This document shows positions 51,447 through 61,095 of a DNA stretch of 64,000 bases, piece by piece (positions within the stretch are counted from its first letter, which is position 1; every line of letters begins with the position of its first letter). The stretch is from contig CBDUXT010000005.1 in NCBI GenBank assembly GCA_965371245.1, forward strand, positions 47,029-111,028, written 5' to 3'. Below the pieces are notes generated by a model. That model was not told the DNA's origin. It did not search any database and was given only the letters and a program-made list of their open reading frames with translations. The DNA comes from CBDUXT01 sp965371245. Lineage in GTDB: Bacteria; Planctomycetota; Phycisphaerae; UBA1845. Both the position numbers and the translations under genes were made by a program.

Positions 51447-54400
51447 GGATATCGATCTCCGTGAAGAACGTGCCGAGCCCCATGTCTTCAACCGCCCATA
51501 GCAGGTGGCGAAAGGCACCCACCGGCGAACGGCTTCCGCCGATGGACGAACCATGCACACCGCCGTCACCGAGTTTCCGGGTATCGACCACCGCGATCAA
51601 GGTCCAGCCCGGGTGTTTACCCTGCTGGATGTTGGCATCGGGCATGGTCTCTTCGTTCGATCCCCAGACCGAAAAATACTGCGGCGCCCGATTGCCGCGA
51701 TGCCAGGAAAACGTGTTGATCCTCGAAAGCTTGATGCTCTTGCCCAGGTCGATGAAGAAGCGCCCGGCGTTGTCGTACCAAACGCAGCGCCGCGTGTCGT
51801 CGTCATTCCTTGCCCACCGGCCGTCATTGAGTCGCGGGAACGTGCCATCGACGATTCCGGACCTGCCGTGCGGGCGAAAGTCACCGCGACCATCGATAAA
51901 CCGAAAGGTCATGCGATTCCCACCGCCGACCTCCGCGTAGTCGTTGCCGACCGGCGGTCCCATTGATAGCGCGTCGAACGATGTTTGCCGATCGATCGTA
52001 ACCTTGACGACCGGCCTTTCTCCTTCGAAGACGGGGCGCTCTTTCGGAGGATAGACATGCCGCATGGCAATTGGCGCCCGATCCGTGAAATCGTCGTACA
52101 GCGCGGTCGCCGGTCTTACGTCGGCGTGGTCGTGCGCTGCCGCGGTGACCGCTAGAATCTTGATCTTGCCATTGACCGGAAGCGTCATATCGGTGGCACC
52201 TATCGGGATGTCGAGTGCATACTTGAACAGGTAGCTGAACTTGTAGGCCTCGTTGCCCAGCTCCAGGTGGTGACGGTGCGTGCAGAACCACGCGATAGGA
52301 TCGCGCTTGATGAAACCAGGCTTGATGGCGATAACCTTGCCCTCGCAGCGATGGTCCACCTCTTTGAACGTCGTGTCCCACTCGCGATCGTCCCATTGGC
52401 CGACGAATCCGGTCCACTTCTGAATGCTCAGGTCGGTCGTTGCATCGCCCACGCGAAAGGTGCCGGCCGTGTCCTCGGTGGCGGCCGCCAATAGATAGAG
52501 TCTGTCGAACCGGCCCGGCGGAAGCGCAACCGTTTGGCCGCTGCACGACAGCGCGTTGTTCGACGAAGGTGTGGTCGGACCAAGTTCGAAGGCGATGCCC
52601 TCGCTGACGATTCGTTTCCCCAGCATCTCGGCCGGGATGGAGCGCCCCGTTGAATCCATTCGCCCGTCGGCGCGATCGGCGTCCGTTGATACAACATCCT
52701 CGTTGAACGGCAAGACAACCGGCACGGATCGCGGCGGGTTCAACGAGACCGGAGGCGCAGCCAGACGCACGGCGAAGCTGCGCGGGCGATAGGGCTGGGC
52801 GCTGAACACAAGCTTTCCATCTAGAACGCTGGCGTCCGCGATTCGCCGCTCCTGGCCGTCCACCTCGTACGCATCAACCACGCCCGCATGAAGAGCCACG
52901 GCCACGCGATCGGCCGATCTGCCCCACAGCTCCTGCGTACGAACAATGATACGGTCGGACGCTTCGGCCTGTTTGACGGCGCGAACGTCGATCTGATCGG
53001 TGCTGACGCTTAGCAGTGAAAACGATCGGCCGAGTGTGCCGGGATGCCGTCTCGTGCTAAACGCGATCAGCGGTTGATTCAGCCGGCGACCCTGCCACTC
53101 GCTTCGCGCGTCGCGCCAATCGCCGCTGTGGCCGAAGATCGCATAGGTAAAGTCGTGACGACCCCAGTCCTGGCTGTGCTGGTCGAGATAGCTGTGGCGA
53201 ACGCCGGGCGTGTAGAGAAGCGTAAGACGGACTTGATTGTCCGTCGGTTTGTCCGACCCGAACTTGCAGTCCTCCAGAATGCTCACGCCGTACTTGCCGG
53301 TCCTGTCGGTCAGGTCGAACCATTCGTGCGATGGGACCTCGTACTTCACGGGATCGTTGTTCGTGCGTTCAATCGTACCCATGCCCCAGTTGTAGGTAGC
53401 CCGGCCGTTTGCGACGGTCAGCGGAAACGACGCCTTGAGGGCACATTGGGTTGACTGCCAATCCACGGCATTGACGAACTCGACGCGTCGGCCGGCCGAC
53501 CCGCGCGACAGCCGAATGCATTGGGTGAACATCGAGTCACGCGATACGCGCTTGACTTCAAGGGCAACGCGGACGGGACCGTCCTCGACCAGAGTGATCT
53601 TGGCCGGCCCTTCGACGACGCCGATCGGATCGTGCTTGCGATCCTCCCAGTCCATGTTCCATGCCGGCCAGTTCGCGGGCTTCTCGTGGGTGAACTCGAG
53701 CTGCGCCGGTGATTCGAGCAGTTCGCGGTTCTCGCGTTTGTCGAAGATGCTCGCGACATCGCCGGCGTCGTTCAGTCGAAGGCGATAGCTCTCATTTTCG
53801 AGCGATGCCGATGTTGCGCGAAGTGTACCGTCGCGTGGAAACGGCTTGTCCGCAGCGCGAACGTCATAGACAGTAAGCGACACCGATGGCACGTTGGCCG
53901 TGAAGACAATCCTAACGCTGTGGCCGTCCGATACGCCGGTCCGTGTGAGCATCTGTGACGCAACCTCGTGGCCGGCGGCATCGAACACGCGAACGGCCGG
54001 CGGGAGGGGACCGTCGAATGTGATCGTCGCCTCCACGACGTCCTCGCGGGCGATGGCGAGCGGGTTATAGACCAGAAGCGGTATGCCCTTCGTCACCGTG
54101 TCCATCGCGCCGGCGATGGCGCCAACCGAATCCGTGACTACCGCGGCGAACCCGTTGGCTGCGACGATCTCGTCGTTCCACGAGTACGTGTAGGCTCGCG
54201 GGATGCTTGTACCCGGCAGAATGTCGTGCATCTGATTGGCCAGCAGCCGTTCCCACGAGCGGTTGAGTTTCTGTTTCGGATAAGGCGCCGCGCCGAGCCA
54301 ATCAGCGGCCACGGCCAGTCGCTCCGCGGCGTCGGCGAGAATCTCGTTCTTGCGGTTCCACCGCTTCATATACGCCTGCGAGCTGAGTGTTCCCGCGGAG

Positions 54401-55338
54401 TGCTGCGTCAGTAGCAAGTCGCCACGATAGCGCGGCAACCGAGCCCGCTGCTTGTCGGTGATGTCCTTGAACATCTGGTCGGAGGATACGAGGGCGACGT
54501 GGATCTGACTGTCGGGATTGTCGATGCTCGCCAGGTAGTTCTTGACGTCGTCCTCGCGCGGCGCCCCGCCCTGGTCGCCGACGCCATAGTAATGATAGTC
54601 GGCCCACACGCCGTACTTGCGACCGTTCGTGTTGACGCGCTCGACCCACTTCGAATTCGTGTCCACGCGCCCCTTAATCCCGCCGACGTACGCACCGGGG
54701 TCAAAGGCGGCGATGATGGACGCCCCGTCGAGACCCTCCCAGACCCCGATCGGAAACGGAATCCCCATGGCCGAGCCCCAGGTCAGTTTCTGCGTCGAGA
54801 AGCCCTTGAGCCCGCAGTGAGCCCAGATCGATGGCATGGAGGCGGGAAACCCGAAACAGTCGGGAAGCATGAAGTCAATGCTCTCCTTGCCGAACTCGCG
54901 GCGGAAGAAGTCGTTGCCGTAGAGCACCTGGCGGATGACCGCCTCGGCCGAGGGCACGTTGACATCGCCTTCATCCACCGACGAGCCGGAGACGAACCAG
55001 CGGTCATCGGCGATGTATTGCTTGAGCCTCTCGTAGTGCTTCGGATAGTACTCCTTCATCATCTGGTAGCGGACCGAGCCGGTGAAGCTGAAGACGTAGC
55101 CGGGGTACTTCTCGAAACGGTCGAAGTTCTGCTCGAGCGTGTCGAGGATGTACCGATTGATCGTCGTTGGATAATCCCACCGCCACTGCGTGTCCAGATG
55201 CGCGTAGCCCACGCAGTAGAGCACTTTGTCTTTAGAAAGATCGAAGCGCCGCCCGTCGGGCAGCTCACCGGAGACGGGGACCGCCGTGACGACAAACAAC
55301 ACCAGGCCGGAAAACAAGATGCGTCGCTGATCACTCAT
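51433..55338 (-). CDS. secreted GH38 alpha-mannosidase with C-terminal discoidin-like module
   Basis: 1301 aa. Signal peptide about 1-24, ending VPVSGE. The GH38 catalytic domain starts near residue 38 with the zinc motif VGYAHLDTQWRWDY; the nucleophile Asp is in FMLPDCFGFPASMP. The middle and C-terminal mannosidase beta-domains follow to about 850. Beyond that is an extra region of about 450 residues ending in a discoidin/F5-8C-like module (RFFIDLGKSIKLSRINTFSW; RAPQYFSVWGSNE). GH38 enzymes remove alpha-mannose from N-glycans and related mannosides. The extra module may bind carbohydrate. It lies 53 nt downstream of the sugar ABC permease gene. Confidence 0.9.
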   Translation of the reverse strand: MSDQRRILFSGLVLFVVTAVPVSGELPDGRRFDLSKDKVLYCVGYAHLDTQWRWDYPTTINRYILDTLEQNFDRFEKYPGYVFSFTGSVRYQMMKEYYPKHYERLKQYIADDRWFVSGSSVDEGDVNVPSAEAVIRQVLYGNDFFRREFGKESIDFMLPDCFGFPASMPSIWAHCGLKGFSTQKLTWGSAMGIPFPIGVWEGLDGASIIAAFDPGAYVGGIKGRVDTNSKWVERVNTNGRKYGVWADYHYYGVGDQGGAPREDDVKNYLASIDNPDSQIHVALVSSDQMFKDITDKQRARLPRYRGDLLLTQHSAGTLSSQAYMKRWNRKNEILADAAERLAVAADWLGAAPYPKQKLNRSWERLLANQMHDILPGTSIPRAYTYSWNDEIVAANGFAAVVTDSVGAIAGAMDTVTKGIPLLVYNPLAIAREDVVEATITFDGPLPPAVRVFDAAGHEVASQMLTRTGVSDGHSVRIVFTANVPSVSLTVYDVRAADKPFPRDGTLRATSASLENESYRLRLNDAGDVASIFDKRENRELLESPAQLEFTHEKPANWPAWNMDWEDRKHDPIGVVEGPAKITLVEDGPVRVALEVKRVSRDSMFTQCIRLSRGSAGRRVEFVNAVDWQSTQCALKASFPLTVANGRATYNWGMGTIERTNNDPVKYEVPSHEWFDLTDRTGKYGVSILEDCKFGSDKPTDNQVRLTLLYTPGVRHSYLDQHSQDWGRHDFTYAIFGHSGDWRDARSEWQGRRLNQPLIAFSTRRHPGTLGRSFSLLSVSTDQIDVRAVKQAEASDRIIVRTQELWGRSADRVAVALHAGVVDAYEVDGQERRIADASVLDGKLVFSAQPYRPRSFAVRLAAPPVSLNPPRSVPVVLPFNEDVVSTDADRADGRMDSTGRSIPAEMLGKRIVSEGIAFELGPTTPSSNNALSCSGQTVALPPGRFDRLYLLAAATEDTAGTFRVGDATTDLSIQKWTGFVGQWDDREWDTTFKEVDHRCEGKVIAIKPGFIKRDPIAWFCTHRHHLELGNEAYKFSYLFKYALDIPIGATDMTLPVNGKIKILAVTAAAHDHADVRPATALYDDFTDRAPIAMRHVYPPKERPVFEGERPVVKVTIDRQTSFDALSMGPPVGNDYAEVGGGNRMTFRFIDGRGDFRPHGRSGIVDGTFPRLNDGRWARNDDDTRRCVWYDNAGRFFIDLGKSIKLSRINTFSWHRGNRAPQYFSVWGSNEETMPDANIQQGKHPGWTLIAVVDTRKLGDGGVHGSSIGGSRSPVGAFRHLLWAVEDMGLGTFFTEIDIHAID

Positions 55339-55391
55339 GGTTTTTCCTCTGTTTCACAGTTCGCTCAGCCGCGCGATGCGGTTGGGTTTCG

Positions 55392-56390
55392 TCATCGTGG
55401 TTGTAACCGGCGCAGGCCCGCGTCGGCAAGACTCGCGGCCAGAATGACGCCGCCGAGGACGACCTTTTGCCAGAAGTGTTCCACGTGCAGCAGGTTCAGG
55501 CTGTTGTTGAGTGTGCCGATGATGAGTACGCCGACGAGCGTGCCCGTCACCGAGCCACGACCGCCGAACAGACTCGTCCCGCCGACGACCACCGCGGCGA
55601 TGACGTTCAGCTCCCACATGTCGCCTACCTTCGGGTCCCCGGCCATCAGGTAGCCGTCGTGCAACACGCCCGCGAGACCGGCCAGTGCACCGGTGATCAG
55701 ATAGACGGCCATCTTCGTGCGCCGCACCGGGATGCCCGCGAGCCGGGCGGCCTCCTCGTTGCTCCCGACAGCCACCACGCCGCGACCGAAGACGGTACGC
55801 GAAAGGAGCACGGCCGACGCGCCGTAGGCGATCAACATGATCAACACCGGCACGGGCAAGCTCCTGCCGAAAGACGACTCGAACACGAATCCGCGACCCA
55901 GCCATCGAAGTTCGTCGCAAAGCTCGTACACCGGTTGACCACTGCACAGGATAAACGCGAACCCGCGGGCGATGAGCATGGCCGCCAGCGTGACGATAAA
56001 CGGAGGAACGGAGAATCGCGCCACGATCGATCCGGACGCGGCGCCAACGCCGGCACCGGCGGCGATGCCGCAAAACGCCCCGAGCCCAATCGACATGATA
56101 GGCGACCAACCGCCCGTTTCGCGCATGACCACGGCCGCCACCACGCCGGTCAGCGCCACGACGGAACCCACCGACAGGTCAATCCCACCGGTGACGATGA
56201 CCAGGGTCATGCCGAAAGCGATCAGCGCTTCGAACGAGACCTGCCGCATGACGTTGATGAGGTTGGCCGGGCTTGTGAACCGACCGTCGGTGAGTACGGA
56301 CACCGTGACAACCAGCGCCAACAGAATCAGCGGCATGCGAAGTGCGATCAGAAAATCGAGCGTTCGCGACGCGGGTGATGGGGCTGCCAT
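55392..56390 (-). CDS. sugar ABC transporter permease (RbsC-like)
   Basis: 332 aa from ATG 56388-56390 (MAAPSPASRTLDF), one base after the stop of the ATPase gene. Typical BPD_transp_2 permease with about eight to ten membrane segments: FGMTLVIVTGGIDLSVGSVV, GRGVVAVGSNEEAARLAGIP (EAA-like loop) and VGGTSLFGGRGSVTGTLVGV. It forms the membrane channel with the RbsA-like ATPase and the RbsB-like binding protein upstream. The sugar is unknown; context favours mannose, N-acetylglucosamine or short glycans. Confidence 0.9.
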   Translation of the reverse strand: MAAPSPASRTLDFLIALRMPLILLALVVTVSVLTDGRFTSPANLINVMRQVSFEALIAFGMTLVIVTGGIDLSVGSVVALTGVVAAVVMRETGGWSPIMSIGLGAFCGIAAGAGVGAASGSIVARFSVPPFIVTLAAMLIARGFAFILCSGQPVYELCDELRWLGRGFVFESSFGRSLPVPVLIMLIAYGASAVLLSRTVFGRGVVAVGSNEEAARLAGIPVRRTKMAVYLITGALAGLAGVLHDGYLMAGDPKVGDMWELNVIAAVVVGGTSLFGGRGSVTGTLVGVLIIGTLNNSLNLLHVEHFWQKVVLGGVILAASLADAGLRRLQPR

Positions 56391-56391
56391 G

Positions 56392-57897
56392 TTAGCGTTC
56401 ACCCACGGCCAATCGCATGATGGCTTCCTGAGAGACATCTCGTTTCGTGTTGTCGAGAATCCCCACCAAGCGCCCCTCGCACATCACACCGATGCGATCG
56501 GCCATGCCGATGACCTCGGGCAGTTCCGATGTAATCAACACGACGGCTGCCCCGGCGGCAGCGATCGCGTTGAGCCGCTCGTAAATCTCGATCTTCGCCC
56601 CGACGTCCACGCCGCGCGTCGGCTCGTCGAGTATGATGACTGGGTACGCCCGCTGAAGCCAACGGGCGAGCAGCGTTTTCTGCTGGTTTCCGCCGCTCAG
56701 CGTTCGCACCGGCACTTCGGTACCGACCGCGCGAACGCCGTGCTCGTGCATGAGTGCCGCCGCGGTTCGACGTTCTCGCGTAATGCTGATAAGACCAGCC
56801 CGTGCATCATCCCTATAGTGGGCCAGTGTAAGATTTTCGCGCAGCGGACGATCAAGCAACAGCCCCTCGCGTTTTCTGTCTTCCGGCAAGAACGCAACGC
56901 CGGCGCGTTTCGCAGCCTGCGGGGAGGCGAAAGGCCCCCTCGTTTCACCTACCCGAACGCTTCCCGCATCGACGCGTATCGCCCCGAAGATCGCCTTAGC
57001 GACCGTGCTTCGCCCGGCGCCGACGAGTCCAGTCAATCCAAACACCTCGCCCGCGTGGACATCGAAGGAAACGTCACGGACGGCCCGGCCCGCACAAAGA
57101 TTGCTGACTCGCAACGCCACGCCCTCTCGCCGACACGTGCGCTGTGGAAACTCCTCCTCCAAGGGGCGACCCACGGTCTCGGCGATCAGCGTACCGCGAT
57201 CGACCTCGCGAATCGGGCGCGTCGAGATGTGACGGCCATCGCGCAGGACCGACACGCGGTCAGCCAGTTCGAAGATCTCATCCAGTCTATGCGAGACGTA
57301 TATGACGCTGACGCCCTTTGCGGTAAGTCTTCGGACCAGGGCGAAGAGCCCCTCAAGCTCGTGCGGGGTCAGCACCGCCGACGGCTCATCGAGAACGAGC
57401 ACGCGGGCGTCGAGCGACAACGCCTTGGCGATTTCCACGATCTGCTGCTGGGCGACACTGAGCGTGCCGGCCGAAGCGCGAACCAAAACATTCAGGCCGA
57501 AGTCATCGAACAGGGCCTGCGCCTTGGCGTGCAGCTCGCTGTATCGGATCAGTCGCGTCACGCGCGAGCATGGCCACCGCCCCAGGAAAACGTTCTCGCT
57601 CACCGAAAGATCGGCGGCGAGGTTGAGTTCCTGGTAGACCGTGGCGATGCCTAGTGTCTGGGCGTGCCGCGCGTCACGGATACACACGGGTTGCCCGTCG
57701 ATCGCGATCGTCCCGGAGTCGGCGTCCTGTGCGCCGGATAGAATCTTCACCAACGTGCTCTTGCCGGCGCCGTTCTCTCCCACGAGGGCGTGGACAGAGC
57801 CGGCTTGAACATCGAAGCTCACGGCGTCAAGGGCCAGCACGCCGGGAAAGCGCTTGGTGACTCGATCAAACCGAACTCGCGGCGGGGTGGCGCTCAC
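56392..57897 (-). CDS. sugar ABC transporter ATP-binding protein (RbsA/MglA-like, two ABC domains)
   Basis: 501 aa from GTG 57895-57897. Two nucleotide-binding domains in tandem. The first has Walker A GENGAGKSTLVKIL, signature LSVAQQQIVEIAKAL and Walker B VLVLDEPSAVLTPHE. The second has the degenerate Walker A GLVGAGRSTVAKAI typical of the family, signature LSGGNQQKTLLARWL and Walker B VIILDEPTRGVDVGA. It powers sugar uptake with the adjacent permease and binding protein; 6 nt separate it from the binding protein gene. Confidence 0.92.
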   Translation of the reverse strand: MSATPPRVRFDRVTKRFPGVLALDAVSFDVQAGSVHALVGENGAGKSTLVKILSGAQDADSGTIAIDGQPVCIRDARHAQTLGIATVYQELNLAADLSVSENVFLGRWPCSRVTRLIRYSELHAKAQALFDDFGLNVLVRASAGTLSVAQQQIVEIAKALSLDARVLVLDEPSAVLTPHELEGLFALVRRLTAKGVSVIYVSHRLDEIFELADRVSVLRDGRHISTRPIREVDRGTLIAETVGRPLEEEFPQRTCRREGVALRVSNLCAGRAVRDVSFDVHAGEVFGLTGLVGAGRSTVAKAIFGAIRVDAGSVRVGETRGPFASPQAAKRAGVAFLPEDRKREGLLLDRPLRENLTLAHYRDDARAGLISITRERRTAAALMHEHGVRAVGTEVPVRTLSGGNQQKTLLARWLQRAYPVIILDEPTRGVDVGAKIEIYERLNAIAAAGAAVVLITSELPEVIGMADRIGVMCEGRLVGILDNTKRDVSQEAIMRLAVGER

Positions 57898-57903
57898 AGT
57901 GTC

Positions 57904-58872
57904 TCACGGCGTGGAACGCGTATACGTGCCGACGTCAACACGAACGACCACGGGGGGCTTGCGGCCCTCGAAGTGGTCACGAATCGCGCCGACGGTGAGC
58001 TGACCGATCAGCCCGGGGTGCTGGATCACATCGCCGTGGATCGCGCCGGACTCGATCTTGGAACGCGCCTCGGGGGTCGCGTCGTAGCCGACGATCTTGA
58101 TCTGATCCACTCGGCCGGCCGCTTCGATGGCGGCGAGCGCGCCCAGCGCGGAGTCGTCGTTGATGCCGAACACACCCACCAGATCGTCGTGACTCTGCAA
58201 CAGGTCTTCCATCACGCGGACGGCCTTGTCACGCTTACCCTGGGCCGACAGCTCGGCTACGATGCGGATTCCTTGGTGACGAGCCATCTCCTCTTTGAAC
58301 CCCCGAACGCGATCGGTCACGCTGGCGACCTCCGGGTGAGAGAGAATAGCCACCGCGCCGGCATCGCCGACCGCCTCGGCCAGGAGCTTGGCCGCCGCTC
58401 GACCTCCCTGCACGTTGTCCGACGCAATGTGCGTGGTCACTTTCCCAATCGGTGAAGTACTGGCAATGTCCGCTGTAAAGACGGGAATGCCCGCCTCATT
58501 CGCGGCCAGGATGCTCGCACCGACGCTGCGCGAGTCGCACGGGCATACGACCAGGGCATCGACGCGTTGTACGATGAATTCGTCGATTTGGTTGGCCTGT
58601 CGCGCGGGATCAAACTCGGCCGTGGTGACAAAAAGGCGATAGCCATGTTTGTCAGCCTCTTCTTGCAGGCCCGCGCGAAGATCCTGATAGAACCGATGCT
58701 GAACCGTGAGCAACGTGACGCCGATCGTTTTCTGCGATCGCTCTTGCGGCTCTTCAGCACGCTCGCATCCTGCAACGTAGAACACGGCGACGCTAAGCAT
58801 AGCGACTGCGCACAGGGCATCCGGCAACCGTCTTAGGTTCAACCCGCTTCGCGCATGCAACGTCTTCAACAT
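57904..58872 (-). CDS. sugar-binding lipoprotein (RbsB-like)
   Basis: 322 aa from ATG 58870-58872 (MLKTLHARSGLN); the frame extends to 58914. A lipoprotein signal peptide ends in the lipobox VAGC, so it is anchored in the periplasm. Peripla_BP_4 fold: TIGVTLLTVQHRFYQDLRAG, VDALVVCPCDSRSVG (replacing the usual xxPxD), THIASDNVQGGRAAAKLL, FGINDDSALGALAAIEA. It captures a sugar for the RbsA/RbsC-like genes downstream. The ligand is not deducible; neighbours degrade N-glycan-like material. Confidence 0.9.
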   Translation of the reverse strand: MLKTLHARSGLNLRRLPDALCAVAMLSVAVFYVAGCERAEEPQERSQKTIGVTLLTVQHRFYQDLRAGLQEEADKHGYRLFVTTAEFDPARQANQIDEFIVQRVDALVVCPCDSRSVGASILAANEAGIPVFTADIASTSPIGKVTTHIASDNVQGGRAAAKLLAEAVGDAGAVAILSHPEVASVTDRVRGFKEEMARHQGIRIVAELSAQGKRDKAVRVMEDLLQSHDDLVGVFGINDDSALGALAAIEAAGRVDQIKIVGYDATPEARSKIESGAIHGDVIQHPGLIGQLTVGAIRDHFEGRKPPVVVRVDVGTYTRSTP

Positions 58873-58936
58873 TCGGTTCCCATCATCGAGTGGTCCTGCT
58901 CTGCCTATCCACATCTTCCCCGGTAAGGCATGCCGG

Positions 58937-60985
58937 TCAATCCTGCGACCCGGCAGCGTGTACCAACTCGCGTATGGCCGGTATCACCGCGATGGTCACC
59001 TCGGCCACCGCCTTCTCCTTCGCGTCGAGAAGCTTGGACACACGGGCGTACCAGGTCGCCTCGGGCTCTTGCCCGGCGTCAATCATCTTCACGGCGCTCA
59101 GCCCGACGGCGGCGATTTCGCGTAGGTGGAGCGAGACAGGCTCGACCTCGCTCAGCAGACTCGATCCGCGAATCACGGGCAACACGGCCCCGTGATTCTC
59201 GCGCCAGATCGTGAGTGAACGAATCACCGCAGCGCGGGCTTCGGGAGCGCCGCGCTTCGCCGACAGAAAATTTCGTACGTCTGCCTGGAACCTTCTGGCC
59301 GTGCTGCTCTCGGGCCGGGTCGCATCGACCAGGCGGTTGAGCGGTGTAGCGGTTGTGTATTCGCGAGCGCCCGACCGTTGGTAGAGCTTGACCGGTTCGA
59401 CGATGTCGGCGAGTACGCGAACCGGTTCGACGGCGCCGTCACCGGCAAGTCGCTTCAACATACGCGGGTAATTCGCGCGATGCTGCAGGCCGAGTTTGTC
59501 GAGCTGGAGGCTCACGTTTTCGAGCCGGCGATACATGTCGTCGATGTCGTTCACCGAAGCGGGCGACCAGAGTCGCTCGGCGATCGCCGCAAGTCGCGGC
59601 CAGACGCGCGAGTCGATCGTCTCCGGCGAGACATACTCGCCCCACATGCACGCCTCGCCCCCAAGCACGCGAGCGCGTGCCTTGGCGTCGAGGGTCGCCA
59701 TCGCCCTTCCCGGATCGTTGGCATAGTGAAAAGCGGCCGACATCTGATGGTCGAGGTAATAGCCGTTCGACAGGATGGCGCCAAACCCGCGGGTCGCCGT
59801 GTCGCGAAGCCCGTCGAGTCCGCGCCACGACTGTACGATGGCCCCAGCCGGCACGTCCCCGCGCAAGATTTCGTCCCAGCCGATCATCGTTCTGCCGTGC
59901 CTGGCGAGAATTGAGGCGACGCGGCCATTGAAATAGGCCTGCAGCGCTACACGTTCCGCCAGCCCGTTCTCCTTCATGAACGCTTGGATTCGCGGGCTCT
60001 TGCTCCACGCTCGCCCGTTGACTTCATCGCCGCCGATGTGAACGAATCGATCGGGAAAGACGGTCGCCATTTCCTCGAAGAAGGCATCCAAGAACTCATA
60101 GAGCGATTCTTTGGTCGGATCGAAGCACGGATCAAACACGCCCCAGCGCCGCGCGATCTCGAACGGACCGGCACCGGCCGCGAGCTCCGGCATGCCGACC
60201 AACCAACTGCCCGTGTGCCCCGGCATGTCGAACTCGGGAACGACGCGAATTCCTCGGTCGCGGGCGTACGCGACGATCTCGCGCAGTTCGTCTTGCGTGA
60301 AATAGTTCCCGTCCGAACCGGCTTCTTGCAGGCGCGGGAATCGCTTGGACTCAACCCGAAACCCCTGATCCTCGGTGAGGTGTAGATGCAGCACGTTGAG
60401 CTTGACGGCCGCCATGGCGTCGAGGTTGCGTTTGATGACCGACATCGGCTGCCAGTGGCGACACACGTCGATCAACAGCCCACGCCAGGGAAACCTGGGG
60501 CGATCGTCCACCCGGACCCGGTGAAACAGCAGGTCGTTTCCCGTGCGGTACGCGCACTGCTCCAGCGTCGCGAATCCGCGAAGCACGCCGAGCGCTGTTT
60601 GTGCTTTGAGAACGATCTGTCGTGTGCCCACCTCCAGCGTGTACGATTCGTCGGCACGAAAGGATGGATTGGGCTCGGCCACGCGGCGGCATCGAACATG
60701 CAAATCCGAATCGGTCGACTCATCGACGAACACGAGGCGGATGTCGGTGCCGGCGTACGTACTGAGATGATCAACGAAGCGTTGCACGCCCCGTCGAAGA
60801 CGCGGGTCGGCACTACCCGTGATGGACACCGAGAACTTCCGGCCGATCGGCAAAGCGCCCTTAATGAATTCGACCCGCGCCGGCATGGGCATCATCGCCG
60901 CATCGCGGTCGCCGGCAACCGCGCCCCGACACACCATCAGTGCGAGCAAGACGCGCCACGAGTGAAGTCGAGATACCTCAAACAT
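58937..60985 (-). CDS. secreted GH20 beta-N-acetylhexosaminidase
   Basis: 682 aa from ATG 60983-60985 (MFEVSRLHSW); signal peptide about 1-22, ending AVAGD. N-terminal GH20b domain about 30-145. The catalytic TIM barrel follows (FPWRGLLIDVCRHWQPMSVI; LNVLHLHLTEDQGF) with the Asp-Glu pair in VHIGGDEVNGRAW and the substrate Trp in GEACMWGEYVSPET. It releases terminal GlcNAc/GalNAc by substrate-assisted catalysis. The last ~170 residues are helical and unassigned. First gene of the minus-strand glycan operon; 64 nt precede the sugar-binding protein. Confidence 0.9.
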   Translation of the reverse strand: MFEVSRLHSWRVLLALMVCRGAVAGDRDAAMMPMPARVEFIKGALPIGRKFSVSITGSADPRLRRGVQRFVDHLSTYAGTDIRLVFVDESTDSDLHVRCRRVAEPNPSFRADESYTLEVGTRQIVLKAQTALGVLRGFATLEQCAYRTGNDLLFHRVRVDDRPRFPWRGLLIDVCRHWQPMSVIKRNLDAMAAVKLNVLHLHLTEDQGFRVESKRFPRLQEAGSDGNYFTQDELREIVAYARDRGIRVVPEFDMPGHTGSWLVGMPELAAGAGPFEIARRWGVFDPCFDPTKESLYEFLDAFFEEMATVFPDRFVHIGGDEVNGRAWSKSPRIQAFMKENGLAERVALQAYFNGRVASILARHGRTMIGWDEILRGDVPAGAIVQSWRGLDGLRDTATRGFGAILSNGYYLDHQMSAAFHYANDPGRAMATLDAKARARVLGGEACMWGEYVSPETIDSRVWPRLAAIAERLWSPASVNDIDDMYRRLENVSLQLDKLGLQHRANYPRMLKRLAGDGAVEPVRVLADIVEPVKLYQRSGAREYTTATPLNRLVDATRPESSTARRFQADVRNFLSAKRGAPEARAAVIRSLTIWRENHGAVLPVIRGSSLLSEVEPVSLHLREIAAVGLSAVKMIDAGQEPEATWYARVSKLLDAKEKAVAEVTIAVIPAIRELVHAAGSQD

Positions 60986-61095
60986 GTCGCGGTTGTATCC
61001 GCCGAAAGGCACGCGGTCCACCAACCGGCGAACGGGCAGGGCCGGACCCCGTCGCGCGGCTCGACAGACGAACCGCGGCGCCTATGCTTGCGTAA
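60986..61095. promoter_or_regulatory. divergent promoter region GH20 operon / SSS transporter
   Basis: 110 nt between genes facing away from each other, so it should hold the promoters of both halves of the glycan locus and any shared operator. I see no consensus promoter or clear palindrome by eye. Confidence 0.45.
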